This document shows, one piece after another, positions 7,206-16,259 of a stretch of DNA of 64,000 bases. The stretch lies in contig CAMIVY010000001.1 of NCBI GenBank assembly GCA_946402275.1, positions 186,001 through 250,000 of the forward strand, read 5' to 3'. This DNA comes from an uncultured Prevotella sp. Lineage in GTDB: Bacteria; Bacteroidota; Bacteroidia; Bacteroidales; Bacteroidaceae. A program made the position numbers and the translations under genes. The first letter of the stretch is position 1, and every line of letters starts with the position of its first letter. The notes beneath the pieces were generated by a model, which did not search any database, was not told where the DNA came from, and was given only the letters and a program-made list of their open reading frames with translations.

Positions 7206-8495
7206 TTAATTAAAGAGTTCCCTGTTTATAACATCTAGAAGGTCATTCCTACTGTTTGTTTCAACTAAAAAGGCCTCTTTCAATTTTGCATTGTCTTTCA
7301 CATTCCGGTCTCTTTCACTATCACCTATCATTATTGATTGTGACAAATCTATATTGAAATCTCTTGCCGCTTGCAACAATAACCCAGGTTTGGGTTTTCT
7401 GCAGTCACAGTCAAATTTGTATTCCGGGCGTTCTCCCTCAAATCCCTTATCAGGATGATGTGGACAGATATAAATACCATCAATATAGGCACCATCCTCG
7501 CCAAGGAGTGTTTCCATCTTCTTGTGTATCTCGTGGAGTTCTTCCCATGTCACTTCACCACGGGCGATAACAGGCTGATTAGTAACCACAATAGCCAAAT
7601 ATCCGCTCTGATTTATTAATCTAATAGCCTCTGGCACACCCTCTATCAGTTCAAAATCGTCAATATTGCGAAGGAATCCAACATACTTATTGATTGTGCC
7701 ATCACGATCAAGGAAGATGGCTTTCTGCTTATTTCTAAGGTTCTTTGCTTGAACAACACCATTCTTATAGTCTGCTTCTACTTGATGAAAACGGTCTGGT
7801 GTTCCCATGTCTTTTACATATTCTGGGCTATCATAACAAAACATCTTTCCTGTTCCGCATAACGGTTTGAGTATCTGGCGATCCAAATCAACCTTACCCT
7901 TAGGGAATCCTGTTTCTTGGTCTATGTCTAAGTTCTTAAGACTAATTTCAAGAACCTTAGGATCAATAACATGAAGTCCGGCATTGACTCTGTTGTTATA
8001 CCATTGTGGACGTTCATCTTCCTTACTGAGCCACTTTTCTACACAACCTTCTTTGTCAGCAATGATTAATCCGCTATCGTATGGATGGGAGTTAGGGTGA
8101 GTGAAAAGCGTAACGAGACCTTCATGTTTCTTATGGAAATCAAGCATACGATTGAAATCCACATCAAATGCCGCATCAGCATTAAGAAGGAAGAAAGGCT
8201 CTACACCTATTTTTTCTTTTAACCGGAATAATGCGCCAGCATTACCCAGAGGTGTTTCTTCGACAAAATAGTCAATCTTCACCCCAAGTTGAATGCCATC
8301 TCCAAAATATTCTATGATTTTATCTGCTAGATAACCTACAGTCAATATTAAATCTTTGAAGCCCTGCGATGCAAGTGACCTTATCTCCCTTTCGAGAATA
8401 GGCATCCCGTCCACAGGAATCAATGGCTTCGGTATATCAGGAAAAAGCTCAGCGATACGAGTTCCTCGTCCGCCAGCCATGATAACTACCTTCAT
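7206..8495 (-). CDS. hddC-gmhB: Fused heptose-1-phosphate guanylyltransferase and heptose-1,7-bisphosphate phosphatase
   Basis: Residues 1-235 form a sugar nucleotidyltransferase (MAGGRGTRI at the start, then KPLIPVDG, and LNADAAFD for metal binding). Residues 255-429 form a HAD-IIIA phosphatase of the GmhB type: FLDRDGTIN with the nucleophile Asp, VVTNQP, the zinc loop CPHHPDKG..CDCRKPKPG, and MIGDSERD. Together they convert D-glycero-D-manno-heptose 1,7-bisphosphate to the 1-phosphate and then to the nucleotide-activated sugar. With GmhA and HddA upstream this completes GDP-D-glycero-alpha-D-manno-heptose synthesis. GDP rather than ADP is inferred from the HddA companion and the absence of RfaE. 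Confidence 0.88.
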   Translation of the reverse strand: MKVVIMAGGRGTRIAELFPDIPKPLIPVDGMPILEREIRSLASQGFKDLILTVGYLADKIIEYFGDGIQLGVKIDYFVEETPLGNAGALFRLKEKIGVEPFFLLNADAAFDVDFNRMLDFHKKHEGLVTLFTHPNSHPYDSGLIIADKEGCVEKWLSKEDERPQWYNNRVNAGLHVIDPKVLEISLKNLDIDQETGFPKGKVDLDRQILKPLCGTGKMFCYDSPEYVKDMGTPDRFHQVEADYKNGVVQAKNLRNKQKAIFLDRDGTINKYVGFLRNIDDFELIEGVPEAIRLINQSGYLAIVVTNQPVIARGEVTWEELHEIHKKMETLLGEDGAYIDGIYICPHHPDKGFEGERPEYKFDCDCRKPKPGLLLQAARDFNIDLSQSIMIGDSERDRNVKDNAKLKEAFLVETNSRNDLLDVINRELFN

Positions 8496-8510
8496 CTTTT
8501 ATGCTCTTTT

Positions 8511-9546
8511 TTATTTTCCAAATAAAATAGGGAACTTTTCTATCCATAGTTCTATCCATTTCCTCATAATAAGAAGAACAAAACCTGATAAAATGTACGC
8601 CACTATAGTTAAAACAATTATATAATTAAAATTACTTAATACTTTGGCTATAATAATTCCCAATGGGAGTATAACCACCCAATGTGCAAATATTATAAAC
8701 AGAGTATTTCTTGATACAAGTTTAATTTCTTTTTTTTCGCCAAGTTTGTTAGCAAGCAAATGGGATAGGGAGAAAACCAAGATACTACCCGAAATCCCGG
8801 CAATGTAATTAGCTATAACATTATGACCATATGATGGACCATTCATTTGTGCGGGTCCATTCAATACTAACACTAATGATACTATTAGAGCTGAAAGAAA
8901 CGCAACAACCACCCATATACTCTGTCTTTTTATACTCTCTATTATCAATTTCTTCTTCATGAAATATCCGATGAGGAAATACGGAATAGCCATAACTGTA
9001 CTGTCTATGCAAAAGAACAAATCTAAACCTAGATGTTTACGTATAACAAGAAACACAACTGATATTAATACTAGTATCGCAGCAGAAATCTTATTAATTT
9101 CTACAAGGAGAAAGAGTATTCTTAGCTGTATTATGCTAACAATGAACCAACACGGAAGACAATCGTAAAATGATATTGGCGTATCATATCCATCACCATC
9201 AATTATGCCTATTAATAACTTCCACCACTGCCCGTCTGCTAATAGCTCTTCTTTATGTATCCATATTGCAAAAGGCAAGAAGGCTATTTGATATATTAAA
9301 TACGGTACAACCAGTGATTTCCATATTTTACCCCCCCCCCATTCTTAGGGGTTCACTACTTTTCCTTTTATATAGATACCCGGAAATGACAAAGAATAAA
9401 GGCATATGAAATAGATATATCCAATCCCAGGATGTGCGAAGAAAAGAGTCAGCCCACCCTGGCATTCGCTGCATTAAATGACCTAGAATAACTAGCCAAA
9501 TGCCTATTACTTTAGCATAATCTATCCAAACAATGTCTTTATTCAT
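8511..9546 (-). CDS. Acyltransferase 3 (O-acetyltransferase), phase variable, frame OFF here
   Basis: The gene starts at ATG 9546, overlapping the gmhA stop as ATGA. It runs 68 codons (IVWIDYAKVIGIWLVILGH, then FHMPLFFVISG, the usual AT3 start) to a run of ten G on the coding strand (9331-9340), where it meets TAA. With 9 or 12 G the frame continues as KIWKSLVVPYLIYQ into the remaining membrane segments down to 8511. The intact product would be about 345 residues with roughly ten membrane helices and would O-acetylate the polysaccharide. The intact frame on both sides and the lack of other lesions argue for slipped-strand phase variation rather than decay. A sequencing error in the homopolymer is the alternative. 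Confidence 0.8.
9331..9340 (-). repeat. Poly-G(10) tract in the acyltransferase gene
   Basis: Ten C on the plus strand, ten G on the coding strand. Length 10 gives Met-Gly-Gly-Gly-stop; length 11 gives a stop 11 codons later; lengths 9 and 12 restore the full frame. Confidence 0.9.
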
Positions 9547-10181
9547 TTCTCGCCAAAAAACTTTTCTTCCAACATTAAACACAAACAATGATATACAGGC
9601 AAGTGCAACTCCTGAATCTTATAAGTCTCTGTCTCAGGTACGCGAATACAAACATCTGCATACTTCATCAGTTTATTCTCTTTCGCACCCGTCAAGCCAA
9701 TCACTTTCAGCCCTTTTGCCTTAGCATTCACAGCAGCATAAAGTACATTCTTACTATTTCCAGAGGTAGAGATTCCAAGAAATACATCACCAGGCTTACC
9801 ATAACCATTAACTTGCTGAGCAAACACTAAATCGGCATTCGCATCATTCATAAATGCTGTTGTCAAAGAGGAATGACCTGTTAGACAGATAGCGGGTAGT
9901 GCTCCTTGCAAGTTATCTGCAAGCACTGGACCTAATTCAGGGTCAATCTCTTTTAGGGCTGCAGCTTGATCACTATAAACTTTGCGCTTCAACTTAAACT
10001 CCTTCATTAACTCACCAACAATATGTTCAGAATCTGATGCAGAGCCGCCATTACCGCAAACCAAGAGTTTACGGCCATTGCTGTATGCTGCTTCAAGCAA
10101 TTCGTATGCTTTCTTAATATCCTCTTTGCATACCGCCAACTTAGGGTAGCGTTCAATCAAGAGGTTCAATTGTTCTTCCAT
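9543..10181 (-). CDS. gmhA: Phosphoheptose isomerase
   Basis: The 212-residue SIS-domain protein converts sedoheptulose 7-phosphate to D-glycero-D-manno-heptose 7-phosphate, the first step of heptose activation. Diagnostic segments are CGNGGSASDSEHIVGEL, GISTSGNSKN, and TETYKIQELHLPVYHCLC, which carries the active-site Glu/His. Length matches GmhA. It lies 4 nt below hddA and overlaps the acyltransferase start, so these are one transcription unit. The pathway continues with HddA and the fused HddC-GmhB. Confidence 0.92.
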   Translation of the reverse strand: MEEQLNLLIERYPKLAVCKEDIKKAYELLEAAYSNGRKLLVCGNGGSASDSEHIVGELMKEFKLKRKVYSDQAAALKEIDPELGPVLADNLQGALPAICLTGHSSLTTAFMNDANADLVFAQQVNGYGKPGDVFLGISTSGNSKNVLYAAVNAKAKGLKVIGLTGAKENKLMKYADVCIRVPETETYKIQELHLPVYHCLCLMLEEKFFGEK

Positions 10182-10185
10182 GTCA

Positions 10186-11241
10186 TTAAAATTTTAAAGA
10201 ATCCACACGATCAGTTTCATATATCTTCCAACCATGGGCTCCGCCATCGGTGAAATTAAAATGTTTTGTGAAACCTCCCAATTTCTCCAACGCTTCAACA
10301 ACAACCTTTTTCTTAGTAGGCTCAACAAAGAACATGATAAAGCCGCCACCACCAGCACCACTTACCTTACCTGACAAAGCGCCTGCTTTTGTTGCCACCT
10401 CAAAGGCTTCTTCGATAATGGGATTTGTAATGGCTCCTGCCATCTTTTTCTTATCTTCCCACCCCTGCCCAAGAATGCGTGAAAATTCTTTCATGTCACC
10501 TTTAAGCACGGCTAACTTCATATCAATAGCACTCTGCTTGATACGGTGCATTGCTTCAATAGATTTATTGTTGCCTGTGCTGGTATTCTTCTTTTGTTCA
10601 TCAATAATAGCGGCAGAACTACGTGAGCGGCCTGTAAAGTATAGTACAATGCTGGCTTCCAATTCATCAATAATCCAACGCTTAACCTTCAATGGATTGA
10701 CTATCACCATATCATCCTTTAAGAATTCCATGTAATTGAAACCGCCAAAAGCAGCAGCATACTGGTCTTGCTTGCCTCCAGACAATTGAAGATCTTTACG
10801 TTCAATTTCATACGCAAGTCGAGCTATCTCATAATCTCCTAAAGGCAGACTATGCCATTCTACAAAAGCTTTCAGAATAGCGACTACCATAGTAGATGAT
10901 GTGCCAAGTCCCGAACCGGCAGGTGCATCATTATATGTGGTAATTTTGCACGATTTTAAGGATAAATCAAAATCACGCATAACTCGATTATAACTGCCTT
11001 TAAGTAGGGACGCTTTACCATCAATCTCCAATTCACGACATAGAGGATAACATTCATTACAATCACCATCGTAACTCTCAATTGTTATTGAATTATCATC
11101 AGTTTCCTCTATGGTGCAATAAGCATATAGATTGATTGTAGCATTTAATATAATGCCTCCGTAGATGTCAGAATACGGTGACACATCACTACCTCCTCCT
11201 GCCAAGCCAAGGCGAAGGGGGGCTTTACTTCTTATTATCAT
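10186..11241 (-). CDS. hddA: D-glycero-alpha-D-manno-heptose 7-phosphate kinase (GHMP kinase)
   Basis: The 351-residue protein has the three GHMP kinase motifs: an N-terminal [17 protein letters not shown], the ATP loop [12 protein letters not shown] near residue 110, and [15 protein letters not shown] near residue 300. It phosphorylates the anomeric position of D-glycero-D-manno-heptose 7-phosphate to give the alpha-1,7-bisphosphate. The start is set by [12 protein letters not shown], the normal family start. It is followed by gmhA, and the heptose pathway is complete within 4 kb. Confidence 0.92.
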   Translation of the reverse strand: MIIRSKAPLRLGLAGGGSDVSPYSDIYGGIILNATINLYAYCTIEETDDNSITIESYDGDCNECYPLCRELEIDGKASLLKGSYNRVMRDFDLSLKSCKITTYNDAPAGSGLGTSSTMVVAILKAFVEWHSLPLGDYEIARLAYEIERKDLQLSGGKQDQYAAAFGGFNYMEFLKDDMVIVNPLKVKRWIIDELEASIVLYFTGRSRSSAAIIDEQKKNTSTGNNKSIEAMHRIKQSAIDMKLAVLKGDMKEFSRILGQGWEDKKKMAGAITNPIIEEAFEVATKAGALSGKVSGAGGGGFIMFFVEPTKKKVVVEALEKLGGFTKHFNFTDGGAHGWKIYETDRVDSLKF

Positions 11242-11252
11242 GATGTAAAAAA

Positions 11253-12392
11253 TTAATTACTTAAGTATTTTCTTTGAAATAACTCTTTTATTCCTACATA
11301 TATCATCTTCATCCACATAACAAACGAGTCTCTGGGAAATATCAAGAAACGCTTAGCAGAATCTCTTGAATGTCTCATAAATGATATATACTTGTATTTC
11401 CAATAAGACTTATTGTAATAAGTATAATCATTATTATGTCCAAAGTTACCTGATGCCAATATTATGGACAAAGTTTTGCTTCCATTACATAACCATCTTC
11501 GTGATTTAGTGTAAAATGGCATGGCGTCGTTTGGCATTCCCAGATAGTGAACTGCCAATGATGCAAAAGTTTTCCACTCAGTCATTACACCAGCCTCTCT
11601 TATTCTATATTCAAGCAGTTTTAAATTGATTGATTCTTTATTAGACCATAATAATCTACACCAGTCGCATATTTGTCGTAATCCTACACCTTCTTTATAG
11701 AAATGTTGAAGAATATGAGAGAATACATAAAAAACATCTTCATCTACCCTAGGCAGAAAAACCGGTGTTTTACCATTCATCCATGACCGAACAGCACCTC
11801 CACAAAACAATTCATACTGTACATTGTCAAGAACATGCTCCAATTTTCCCCACAACCCACTTCTTAGCGATCCGTGCAGCTCTATTTCCCATGAATTAAT
11901 CGTCATTCCACAATGCTTTGTATATTCATTCTCATTGTCAATTCTTGAGGCTAAAGGTTTTAATAGCAGCTTCGACTTATTATAATTCTCCTCACTTAAG
12001 TAGAAATCAATATCCCCCGAAGCTCTCCATAACGGGCGCTCATAATTCTGAGCAACCCCCTGCCCTTTAACAAGCAATGCATATATGCCGACTTCTCGCA
12101 TTTTTTCAATTAGTTTTGCAATAAACAAATTCATTTCTTTATTTCGCTTTTCTAATTGCAATGCCGTTCCGACAAAAGTAAGTAATATTTCTTGTGGTGC
12201 CTTTGTTCCCGTATTATGTTCAAACCCTGCTGCAACCAAACCTACAACAGATTGTTCTTCTGCTATCCGATAAACATCAGAAAAATCAATCTCCCCACAT
12301 GATGATAGCATAACATCCTGTTCCCATAGGCCGGCACGCAACAATGCTAAAAATGCCTCCTGATTATTGCTCAATATCTTCATTTTAGTCAA
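11253..12392 (-). CDS. Nucleotidyltransferase-fold protein (NTP_transf_5-like)
   Basis: The 379-residue protein has the layout of the uncharacterised nucleotidyltransferase family often found in polysaccharide clusters: a helical N-terminus, [12 protein letters not shown], then SGDIDFYL near residue 130 (metal-binding Asp-x-Asp) and IELHGSL further on. MKILSNN at codon 4 is an alternative start. The substrate is unknown. It lies 53 nt below the SDR gene and 11 nt above hddA. Members may transfer a nucleotide or phospho-group to a glycan; that is inference from context. Confidence 0.75.
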   Translation of the reverse strand: MTKMKILSNNQEAFLALLRAGLWEQDVMLSSCGEIDFSDVYRIAEEQSVVGLVAAGFEHNTGTKAPQEILLTFVGTALQLEKRNKEMNLFIAKLIEKMREVGIYALLVKGQGVAQNYERPLWRASGDIDFYLSEENYNKSKLLLKPLASRIDNENEYTKHCGMTINSWEIELHGSLRSGLWGKLEHVLDNVQYELFCGGAVRSWMNGKTPVFLPRVDEDVFYVFSHILQHFYKEGVGLRQICDWCRLLWSNKESINLKLLEYRIREAGVMTEWKTFASLAVHYLGMPNDAMPFYTKSRRWLCNGSKTLSIILASGNFGHNNDYTYYNKSYWKYKYISFMRHSRDSAKRFLIFPRDSFVMWMKMIYVGIKELFQRKYLSN

Positions 12393-12445
12393 CCCTCAGG
12401 TTTGCGGTAATTAACATACATGCATGCATTTCTTACTATTAATTA

Positions 12446-13327
12446 TTACATGTGTCGGTTAGCCTCCGTAACTTCCAACCCCTCAAACGATTTATCCTGA
12501 CCTACTAGTTGATAGTCAAAATCCATCTTACTCATTTCTGGGTCATAATAATAGGAGGCAAACATTTTGTTCAACGGCTGCAGGAAGAATGAGCCCATCC
12601 ATACAAACGGGTTAAAGAACTTACTGAACCAAATTTTATGATTGTACTTCTTTGCAAAAAAACGTACAATATCAACCGTATCTGCCAATTCTTGATTTTG
12701 TGGATAAAAAGTTCCTGACAGCCCCCTAAGAATAGCCTGCTTTACAAACTCTGCCAAATTATCTATATATAGCATACTCCTCTTGTTGTGCCATAAAGGG
12801 AAAATAGGTGTTTTTGTTGCAAGCCATCCCAAGCGCAAGAAATTACCCTTTGAATTAGGGCCATAAATCATTGGAGGTCTTAAAATACATACCTTGAACA
12901 ATGGTGATTCTAATTCATGTAAACCATTTTCTGCCTGAAGTTTGGAATCTCCATAAAAGCCATTTGGATTGGGTTTAGTATCAACGGTCAACATCTCCGT
13001 CTTCAAAGATTGGCTCTCATGAAACACAATCATGCTAGACATAAAAATGAACTGCTTCACACCAGCAGCCTTTGCATATTTGGCAATCTCTATTGTTAAA
13101 TCACGATTCACCTTATAGTACAAAGGCTCCATTTTAGGATCTGCATTCACATGAGCAATACCTGCCACATGATAGACTACATCATATTTTGAGAAATCAG
13201 CCTGCTTCCAATGGTCTTCGAAGGTATCTACGGCATCTATCTCAAAATCAGACGAAGTGGCCAAAATATATTTCCTTACACTCTCGCCTACATAGCTCCC
13301 AGCACCTGTAATCAATACTTTATACAT
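12446..13327 (-). CDS. NAD-dependent epimerase/dehydratase (extended SDR)
   Basis: The 293-residue Rossmann protein starts with the NAD-binding loop ITGAGSYVGE, has the VYHVAGIAHV strand, an MSSMIVF segment and the catalytic FYGDSK (Tyr-x-x-x-Lys) near residue 150, then ILRPPMIYGP. It probably acts on a nucleotide sugar as epimerase, dehydratase or reductase; the substrate cannot be read from sequence. It starts 8 nt below the ATP-grasp gene, in a block (SDR, ATP-grasp, PLP decarboxylase) that likely builds one unusual residue or amide substituent. Confidence 0.85.
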   Translation of the reverse strand: MYKVLITGAGSYVGESVRKYILATSSDFEIDAVDTFEDHWKQADFSKYDVVYHVAGIAHVNADPKMEPLYYKVNRDLTIEIAKYAKAAGVKQFIFMSSMIVFHESQSLKTEMLTVDTKPNPNGFYGDSKLQAENGLHELESPLFKVCILRPPMIYGPNSKGNFLRLGWLATKTPIFPLWHNKRSMLYIDNLAEFVKQAILRGLSGTFYPQNQELADTVDIVRFFAKKYNHKIWFSKFFNPFVWMGSFFLQPLNKMFASYYYDPEMSKMDFDYQLVGQDKSFEGLEVTEANRHM

Positions 13328-13334
13328 AGTGGCA

Positions 13335-14384
13335 TTATTTAGCGAACATTTCCAAATACCGTCTCTTCATCTTCACACCATACTTGATGTCAATCTTTGG
13401 CAGTTCCTCACCAAGTAACTGCTTAATACGTAGATAAGGCAAATTGAGCCCACCTTCCTTGAATATCTGCATAGTGGCAGCAATGCGAGGGTTAATCTCC
13501 ATCAACACGGGCTTTCCATCACGGTCATATTTGAAGTCCAAATCAGCAGAACCATCAAGACCCAATGCCTTTACAACAGACTCAGCAATCTCGTATGCCT
13601 CTTTATTATAAGACAAGGTAGCAGCCTGTGGAATACTGGCAAGGTTTACATTGCTCTCACGATAGCACATATAGACAATCTTGCCGTGGTCAGCAATCAA
13701 ATCCACAGATCCCTCTTCGCCAGGGAGGTATTCCATAGCCATCATTTCCGGCATTTCAGGGCGCTCATTCAGAGTTGCCTGTAAATCTTCAAATGAGGTA
13801 AAAAATGAGTTTGGTTTCTCGCCAAACAGGATATCAAACCTTGATTTTGACGGATCAATCATTCTGATACCACGGCTACCACTAAGTTCTGTTGCTTTTA
13901 CACACACGGGATATTCAGGATAGCCAACTGCCCCACAAGCTTCTTTTAGTTCTGAAGCCTTCTTGATAACATGAAACTTAGGGACTTTCAACCCATGCTC
14001 TTTCAAGAAGGCATAGAAGTTATACTTGTTGATGGTGGTCTCAATGGTCTTTCTATCACCAACAGCCACCTTTATACCCAGTTTGTCAAAAACCGCCTTA
14101 CGGTCAAGAAGCGGGATAAGTTCTGCTGACATAAAGGGCAGCACAACATCCACGTTCTCTTTCTTACAGATATCCAGAATGACATCAATATATTTGGGAT
14201 CTGAAGCAGCTGGTACTTCATAGATACCATCATAAAGGCCATCAAGCGTAGGGTCATAGTGCATATCAATACCTATGACACGGATTTCACGCTCTCCGTT
14301 GTCTTTAAGGCATTTCACCAACCCTGGCGCGAACTGTGCGCCACAAGCTGATAGCAGCACAGTAAGATTCTTAAACTCGCTCAT
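13335..14384 (-). CDS. ATP-grasp ligase (carbamoyl-phosphate-synthase-like)
   Basis: The 349-residue protein has an N-terminal Rossmann-like part, an ATP-grasp core (VCVKATELSGSRGIR lysine and glycine loop near residue 165), MEYLPGEEGSVDLIAD, and the metal site VLMEINPRIAATM. It would join a carboxylate to an amine at the cost of ATP. It begins 1 nt after the stop of the PLP decarboxylase, so the two are translationally linked. A likely job is attaching an amino acid or amine to a sugar acid of the polymer, but the partners are unknown. Confidence 0.83.
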   Translation of the reverse strand: MSEFKNLTVLLSACGAQFAPGLVKCLKDNGEREIRVIGIDMHYDPTLDGLYDGIYEVPAASDPKYIDVILDICKKENVDVVLPFMSAELIPLLDRKAVFDKLGIKVAVGDRKTIETTINKYNFYAFLKEHGLKVPKFHVIKKASELKEACGAVGYPEYPVCVKATELSGSRGIRMIDPSKSRFDILFGEKPNSFFTSFEDLQATLNERPEMPEMMAMEYLPGEEGSVDLIADHGKIVYMCYRESNVNLASIPQAATLSYNKEAYEIAESVVKALGLDGSADLDFKYDRDGKPVLMEINPRIAATMQIFKEGGLNLPYLRIKQLLGEELPKIDIKYGVKMKRRYLEMFAK

Positions 14385-14385
14385 A

Positions 14386-15615
14386 TTAAATCACGTAAGT
14401 TGTAAATACATCCTCAAATGTTTCACCCTTCTTCATTACATAGCAAGAGCCATCAGCCTTCTGGCCTATCATAGGGCAGTTCCAGAAAATGAATGGCGGC
14501 TTAGAAACATTGCTGTAGCCACCCACATTGCCAAAGATGACATAGTCCCCTACTCCAAGTGAGCCCTTATAATCCGGATACATCACATCATGTTCCAAAC
14601 AAGTGTAACCTACAAACTCTGCTTCATTCAGCATCTCCTGTTCAGGGTTCACATGAACTATCTGCAACGGCATCTTCTTCATCTTGCAGATGTCACCCAA
14701 ATTGTCCTTACTGCAGTTCAGTACAACGAACTCATACCCCTTAATATGCTTAATGCTTTCCACCTTACCAATGAAATCAATATAGCTATTGATAACAGTA
14801 GTACCGGGTTCCGTCATCAGGATGGGCTTCTCTTCCTGTGAAAGATGTTTGTAATGCTCAGCAAAAGGAACGGCTACAGCCTTAGCATAATCCTCAAATG
14901 TAGGAATGTTATCACCAAACTGTTTGGCCAGCGATTCTTCCATACGTGCAAACATTCCGCTTCCCATATCGATGAACTTGGGTGCCTTGCTGGGGAAATA
15001 CTTATCTGCCAGAGCCAACATGATAGTTGCACGATTACTCCAAGCTTCTACGGTACGGCTCTGACCCACATGACAATGCAAGCCCACAACTTCAAGATTC
15101 TTCACGCCTGCTACCATATCAAAAGCTTTCTGCAAATCAGGACTGTCTGAATCAATACCGAAACGAGAGATAAAATGCTGACCAATATTGATATTAACGC
15201 GAATACCTATCTCAAGTTTCTTGTCAGGATACTCGTCCGCTGTCTTGCAGATACGCTTCAGTTCCTCCAGATTATCCACATTGATGATACCACCATTCAG
15301 CAGAGACTCCTTACCAAGTTCCTGTTTGAACGGACCATTATATACAATCTGGCAAGGCTCATAACCAACTGCACGAGCCACTGAGTATTCCATATCACTC
15401 ACCACTTCCGCAAAACCGCCAAGGCTTTTCACCAGTTTGCAGATAGCCGGTGTATAGTTAGTTTTGTAGCTGTACGCCAACTGATACTTTGAGTAGTACT
15501 TGTTGAAGCAAGCCACAAACTCCTTATAGTTCTTCACAAATTCCTCTTCACGGAAAAGATAGATGGGCGTGCCAAACTCCTTTTCTAATGCTTGTAATTT
15601 CTCAATGCTATACAT
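14386..15615 (-). CDS. PLP-dependent fold-III decarboxylase (DapDC/OrnDC-like)
   Basis: The 409-residue protein resembles diaminopimelate/ornithine decarboxylases: the PLP lysine in LAYSYKTNY (about residue 50), VGLHCHVGQS, a FIDMGSGMF glycine loop and a YSNVSKPPFIFWNCP C-terminal segment. Some residues differ from true LysA, so the substrate may be another amino acid or a D-amino-acid derivative. Because the next gene encodes an ATP-grasp ligase, the product is probably an amine or amino acid to be coupled to the polysaccharide. Housekeeping lysine synthesis is less likely given this location. Confidence 0.82.
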   Translation of the reverse strand: MYSIEKLQALEKEFGTPIYLFREEEFVKNYKEFVACFNKYYSKYQLAYSYKTNYTPAICKLVKSLGGFAEVVSDMEYSVARAVGYEPCQIVYNGPFKQELGKESLLNGGIINVDNLEELKRICKTADEYPDKKLEIGIRVNINIGQHFISRFGIDSDSPDLQKAFDMVAGVKNLEVVGLHCHVGQSRTVEAWSNRATIMLALADKYFPSKAPKFIDMGSGMFARMEESLAKQFGDNIPTFEDYAKAVAVPFAEHYKHLSQEEKPILMTEPGTTVINSYIDFIGKVESIKHIKGYEFVVLNCSKDNLGDICKMKKMPLQIVHVNPEQEMLNEAEFVGYTCLEHDVMYPDYKGSLGVGDYVIFGNVGGYSNVSKPPFIFWNCPMIGQKADGSCYVMKKGETFEDVFTTYVI

Positions 15616-15641
15616 ATCAGTATATTATTTCGTTTATAATC

Positions 15642-16226
15642 TTATCTCTCATCCCTATAGACATGGTCGCCAGACAGTACCGGAGCGATCACGCCAAAGA
15701 AGGTTTTCACATCCAACCAGAATGACAGGTTCTCTGCATAAGCAGCATCTGCTTCAAACTGATCTTCGCGCAATGCAGCACGATTAACCAAATCTATTGT
15801 ACAGAAGAACCCTGGCAGAACATCATAACGTTTTGCATACCTTTTGTTGTCCTTATATTCATCCCATTCCCAGTCAAGAATAGGTCGTGGGCCAATGATT
15901 GCCATTGTTCCATTCAGCACATTGAACATCTGAGGAAGTTCGTCTAAACTGGTACGCCTAAGGAAACCACCCACTTTTGTGATTCTTGAATCACTTGCAC
16001 TAGTTGCAAGGCCGCCCATTTCGTATGCGTGATCACACATGGTACGAAACTTAAAGACTGTGAAGGGTTTAGTTCCCTTACCTAAACGTCTCTGTTTAAA
16101 GAACACGGGGCCTTTACTATCCAATTTGATTGCAATCGCTATGATAATCATAGGGATGCAACCCACTACCAGCCCTAGAACAGATAGGGTACAATCTATA
16201 AAACGTTTAAATATATATCTATACAT
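15642..16226 (-). CDS. Undecaprenyl-phosphate sugar-1-phosphate transferase (PglC/WcaJ C-terminal type)
   Basis: The 194-residue protein is the small, catalytic-domain-only form of the bacterial sugar transferase family. It has an N-terminal reentrant helix (DCTLSVLGLVVGCIPM), then KGPVFFKQRRLGKG, FKFRTMCDHA, the RRTSLDELPQ motif and IIGPRPI. It starts repeat-unit assembly by moving a sugar 1-phosphate from a nucleotide sugar to undecaprenyl phosphate at the inner membrane. It is internal to the cluster. The donor is unknown; UDP-linked HexNAc is common for this type. Confidence 0.9.
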   Translation of the reverse strand: MYRYIFKRFIDCTLSVLGLVVGCIPMIIIAIAIKLDSKGPVFFKQRRLGKGTKPFTVFKFRTMCDHAYEMGGLATSASDSRITKVGGFLRRTSLDELPQMFNVLNGTMAIIGPRPILDWEWDEYKDNKRYAKRYDVLPGFFCTIDLVNRAALREDQFEADAAYAENLSFWLDVKTFFGVIAPVLSGDHVYRDER

Positions 16227-16259
16227 ATTTTAAATTACTTTAAAACGTAACTTATATTA

